Below, piece by piece: positions 59,920 to 64,000 of a DNA stretch of 64,000 nt (positions are counted from its first letter, which is position 1; the number at the start of each line of letters is the position of its first letter). Source of the stretch: Trichobilharzia szidati (lineage: Eukaryota > Platyhelminthes > Trematoda > Strigeidida > Schistosomatidae); assembly GCA_944472155.2 (NCBI GenBank), contig OX235273.1, forward strand, positions 102,632,582-102,696,581, written 5' to 3'. Both the position numbers and the translations under genes were made by a program. The notes under the pieces were generated by a model, which was given only the letters and a program-made list of their open reading frames with translations, made no database searches and had not been told where the DNA came from.

Positions 59920-60560
59920 TTGCAGCTAAGCAAACTGCTATTTCACAAAATACAAGCGACGCGACTCACCATCCATTTTCAGTGCAAAAATACAAGAATA
60001 CACTTCATTGGTAATCAGATAACCAAGTTCTCTGATTTACTTATTTCTAAGAGATTTACTGCACTTTAGTGAATGAGTACTGCAGTGAAGTATCCTGTGT
60101 TAGTCACAAAATAAATTCAACATGCACTGTATGAGAACAGTTTCAATACACTTTCATGTTCACAGGCAATTAGAAGCACGTTTCACTGTATCCTCAGATT
60201 TCTGTTGGGAATTTCACATGCGATTTTCACACAGTAACATGAAATGCACTGATATTGGATGTTGTGAAGTGAATTTAGTCTCTCTGTTTCTCACCACTAA
60301 TTTCTACTTATTATTTCACTATTAATTATTATTAGTAGTTGTATACCCTTAGGTTCTGAGTGAGACAGTGGAATTCCATGACACATCTCCACTTCATGTA
60401 GTTCTCTGAAGTCAACCTAAATTGAATCCACGATTACCCATCAGCTCTCTCTCTTCATCTCTTCATATGACCTCTTCCATGTCACTAACAAATCAATGCC
60501 CTGAGGCGCGACGCCGCTCGGCCGATTCCTATGCATCGGTCTAATCCAACGCTGTTTAGT
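59920..60560 (+). repeat. Inverted repeat arm matching 29200-29900
   Basis: Reverse complement of the 29.2-29.9 kb block, ending in an RTE-like 3' end (TAGGTTCTGAGTGAGAC at 60350, minus strand). Confidence 0.8.
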
Positions 60561-60599
60561 TCCGCATATTTGGAAATGAGAAGACCTTCACCCAAGGAA

Positions 60600-63450
60600 C
60601 TCTTTTCGGTGAATTCATTCACATAGGTTCATTTTCATTCACTGAATGATTGAAAACCACAATAGAGGTAGTGTCCTTGGAAGAGGCTGTTATCGGCGAA
60701 TTCATTCTCACTCTTAGCTGAACAATCCTATTTATATATGATCATTGCATGAAACACGTTTATGCCACTGTGATGAGGCGTCACAATCATGGTTGTTAAT
60801 ACTAGTCAATCGGTGCATGAGAGGAGTTGAGTAAGTGTATCAGAGCTAATCAGCACGATGAAGTAATGAATGAATGAATGACTTGTAATTAGGATGATCA
60901 AAGAAACGAAGGGAAATGTGAAATTACGTGGAGGCTTTGAAGAACTTCAAGAGTTATAAAGTGTTGAAAAGCGGGCGAACAAAGCAACAGCAATGCACGA
61001 GAGACGAAAGCGTGTTTTCTGAAGTGCCTTTTTCTTTACTCTATAGGAGGCGTGTGTTTAGTGAGAATGCTCAGTGTTACCAGTGTGTTCGATTATCGCA
61101 GTGCTTATGCAGTCACAGCTGTCTCTCTGCAACCATTGAGGATTGAGTTCTTCCACCCTGTTAGAGAGGTTGTGCGTCAAACTATCAATTTACTGGTCTT
61201 CAGAGGAATCAAATTGACTCTCTAAACTCATGCGTCAGCCATTTCACTGAAAATATCCAACAGGATATTGGAGAGAATATTGAATCTTCAAATCAGATAT
61301 CTACATGCAGACAAATGTCATCTCTGACAAACTCCTTGTTTCTTGTCATTCCACAGTGGACAGAAAATGCATCAGGGAGACACTATACCTCTGAACAACT
61401 TCTCTCTCTATACTCCTGTTGAAATATCGACAGAAGGAAGCAAATCAGCAAAAATGCTTCCCAATTTGAAGCATGAACCGTAAAACGTGTTGATCCAGAT
61501 CACTTGACAACCTCCTGAGCATCACTTCTGATACAGCGAATTGTAATTGAATGGGTCTGAGTCTCATGATCTTCAACAGGTGCAATGAAGTCAATAACTA
61601 CGAGAAGGAGATTTTGGTTTCAACAGACAGACAGACAGACAGACAGAGTGAAGATGGAGTATCTGCGAGGATAAAGATGTTGAAAGACATGACTCTTCAA
61701 TAATTGACTCCCTTAACAAGCCCTTTCAGAATAAAGCAAGTTGGAATTACCAACTAGGCTGAAGGAGGATGCAGTGTTTTGCGTTCACTGCATGCTAATT
61801 AGTGATCCTTAAACCTTATGTGTTTTCGCGAGCTATGATCATTTTTATAACCAATAAGCTTGATAAAACGAAACCAGCATTTATTGATTGCTCTAAACTT
61901 CAGGAGGTATCGAACATTAATGACTCGAAAGCAGACGATACAACAGAGGTTCAGTTCAAACGCATTTGCATGAAACACCATGATCACTAACGAGTTCTTT
62001 CTGTGAATTACAAGCAACACGAAATGCAAACGATCACGAAACTGTCTCAGTACTAAGACTAGATTTCAATTTTTTATGAATGACAGCATGGTAATGTAAA
62101 ACTGTCCGTAAATGTTTGGCAGACTTTCCTCAACCAATTTCTAATGATATGTGGGCGATAGTTTTCGTAATGTGTTAGAAATACAAAAAGGAAATGAAAG
62201 TCCAGCATTCATCGTCCGGATTCACCAGTGTGTCTCCAATGGAAACATTAGACTAATTGTCTTACTAACTGACCGATGAAGACGCATAGCTTGATATTAC
62301 TCAATGTTATTAAAGTGGCTTCTTCTGTGGTGCGTAATTAACCTACACATTTCCTTCGACAAAATTTGTTGAGGTCATTGATTCTTAATAGTTAGATGCC
62401 TTCATCATCGAATTCTACGCTACAGGAGATTTTCCTAGTGAAATTAGAGGATGGCTCACTCGCCATCTCTCTACCTAATCGTTGTCTCTGAAACATAGGG
62501 AAAATGCATCACGTTCCACATGTTGATAAAATTCTCTTTTCGCATTAATATACCACTTATTCATCGACAAATATGTTGGAGACACATTTTCACCAGTGTA
62601 TACGGAGCAGAGTTATTCAATCTAGAGATCAAGCGTCCGTCTTCACGCATGGTATGTAAACAAAATTATATATTCGTATTTCGCTGTGGTATATCGAGTT
62701 GCCATCAACCAGTTTTACAAATTAAAATGATGCTTGAAGTAACCCTGAGCTGGATCCCTTCGAACTGATAATGCCAGTGAATGGAAGTATGAGACACAAA
62801 CTGGAACGGAAAAGCTGAGTGCTTCCACTTGGTTTGACTTCAGATTGCGTCACAACTCACTGTAAATACCAGCTACCTGACCAGTAACGTACCAAATGAA
62901 TTTACCTATTTCGATTGACTTTATCGATCAAAACTAAATCAATAAACGTCTCAGATATCGACACTTATTTTCTGCATTGCCTCATCTAGTGAACACAAAC
63001 TAAACTGTCACTAGTCTACGTGGTCATGAAGAGATTACTGTGCAAACGATCAGATGACTAAAAAACTATGATCGATAAATTACACGAACGCTACGAACCG
63101 TCATAATAATTATAGTTGTACTAAGGAAACGGATTTCTCACAATTTTCAGCAAGAGAAAGTCAATATACTGAGATCAATGAAGCGAACGACTCAGTTTAT
63201 AGAAGAAATACTAAAATGCATTTCAAAGAATGACAAGGAAGAGTAATTAAGATTTCATTGAGCAGACACTGATAAGTATGTTATCTTGATGATCTAGTAG
63301 AATCTCTTTCACTCGCCACCTTACGTTTGAACTGTCAATGAACAAGGTCTGACAATCTGAAATTCACTGTCAACTGAGAATACGTGGTCGCAATCTGATA
63401 ATCCCTCTACATATTCTGATCCGAAAGGAGATAGAAAAGCCACACAATAC
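60600..63450. other. Intergenic sequence, no recognised gene
   Basis: Short chance frames only. A (CAGA)n run lies at 61624-61646. I see no RT, tRNA-like head or conserved exon here. Confidence 0.4.
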
Positions 63451-63479
63451 TATCTCGAATGTTCTGTCTCCTTCGTCCT

Positions 63480-64000
63480 GGGTATGGACACCCACAATGT
63501 CAAGCTTTATCGCATTGAAAGCATCAGTCACTTCTGCCACTCATTCGTAGCACTGCTACTTCACACTGCAAATCTTCCAATTTCTGTTTCCATTCGTTCA
63601 ATTTCGGTGGCTCTAATGCTGCTACTGTTGCGTTCCGCAGCTGCCTGGTCACCTATGCTAGCTCACCGGTGACTGTTCATGAATGGTTGTGCTGTGTTAA
63701 CCAGTTGTAGTTGTTGAGAACTGTGTCCTGGAACACTCCCGATGAACTGAGACGCCGATGGCTGCGACTTCGACACTTCATGCAATGTGGGGACTGCGTG
63801 ACCTAGTAGATTCGTCTGCTTCACCGCCAACACAAACAGGTATCCACCTGATGTCAGCTTCACGAGATGGAACTGCTTCATCGACAGCTGCCATTCCGTA
63901 GGGCTGTTGAACTCTGCTACCAACTGTTCAACCAACGCCTACCAGGTCTCCTTCTCACCTGACCACAACACACTGTTGTAATCTGTCTTCGTTCGACCTC
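63480..64000 (-). mobile_element. LTR-retrotransposon gag-like fragment with zinc-knuckle-like end, running off the window
   Basis: The minus strand matches 59360-59755, including the TAG (63939-63941), and continues past it with NEWKQKLEDLQCEVAVL and CFQCDKA-x-HCGCPYP, a decayed CCHC-like zinc knuckle as found at the end of gag. At least two in-frame stops. The 5' end lies beyond base 64000. Confidence 0.6.

Overview
The window looks like nuclear DNA from a schistosome (blood fluke, Platyhelminthes: Digenea). It is AT-rich, genes are broken by GT-AG introns, and the non-coding space is filled with repeats of schistosome type: 3' ends of non-LTR retrotransposons, Penelope-like elements, an LTR-element gag, and small tRNA-headed retroposons carrying hammerhead-ribozyme-like cores. 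The species cannot be fixed from sequence alone.

Region 1 (1-8.5 kb, + strand) holds the 3' end of a long gene. Four in-phase exons encode a C-terminal DUF3883 (NO VEIN-type) domain. Its introns carry retrotransposon 3' ends.

Region 2 (8.5-26 kb) holds two paralogous genes for 68-residue secreted proteins, one on the - strand (11.7-13.3 kb) and one on the + strand (24.0-25.7 kb). Each has a TATA box, a 15-18 nt first coding exon, a 47-59 nt first intron, a signal-peptide exon and a 125-nt final exon. Between them lie Penelope-like RT fragments, RTE-like fragments, head-to-head ribozyme-like retroposons, a near-perfect 0.5-kb palindrome (21241-21748) and two related minus-strand ORF remnants.

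Region 3 (27-58 kb) is dominated by one + strand gene I could assemble exon by exon. It has a TATA box, a 52-nt signal-peptide exon, 12 internal exons of 42-69 nt that are all multiples of three with phase-1 boundaries, and a probable last exon near 56.9 kb (about 287 residues). This matches the micro-exon gene (MEG) architecture of schistosomes, although its exons are longer than the classic 6-36 nt. An identical promoter plus signal exon lies head-to-head on the - strand at 27.5 kb. Three intact orphan 3' exons of a paralogue lie on the - strand at 31.3-32.7 kb. The locus has therefore been reshaped by repeated inverted duplication.

Region 4 (58-64 kb) has no recognisable host gene. It holds an inverted pair of nearly identical gag-like fragments (59.36-59.75 and 63.61-64.0 kb, the second running off the window) and a further inverted repeat of the 29.2-29.9 kb block.

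Taken together this is a cluster of small or short-exon secreted-protein genes in a repeat-rich, inversion-prone locus beside an unrelated housekeeping-like gene. All gene models are inferred by eye from splice signals, reading phase and paralogue comparison.
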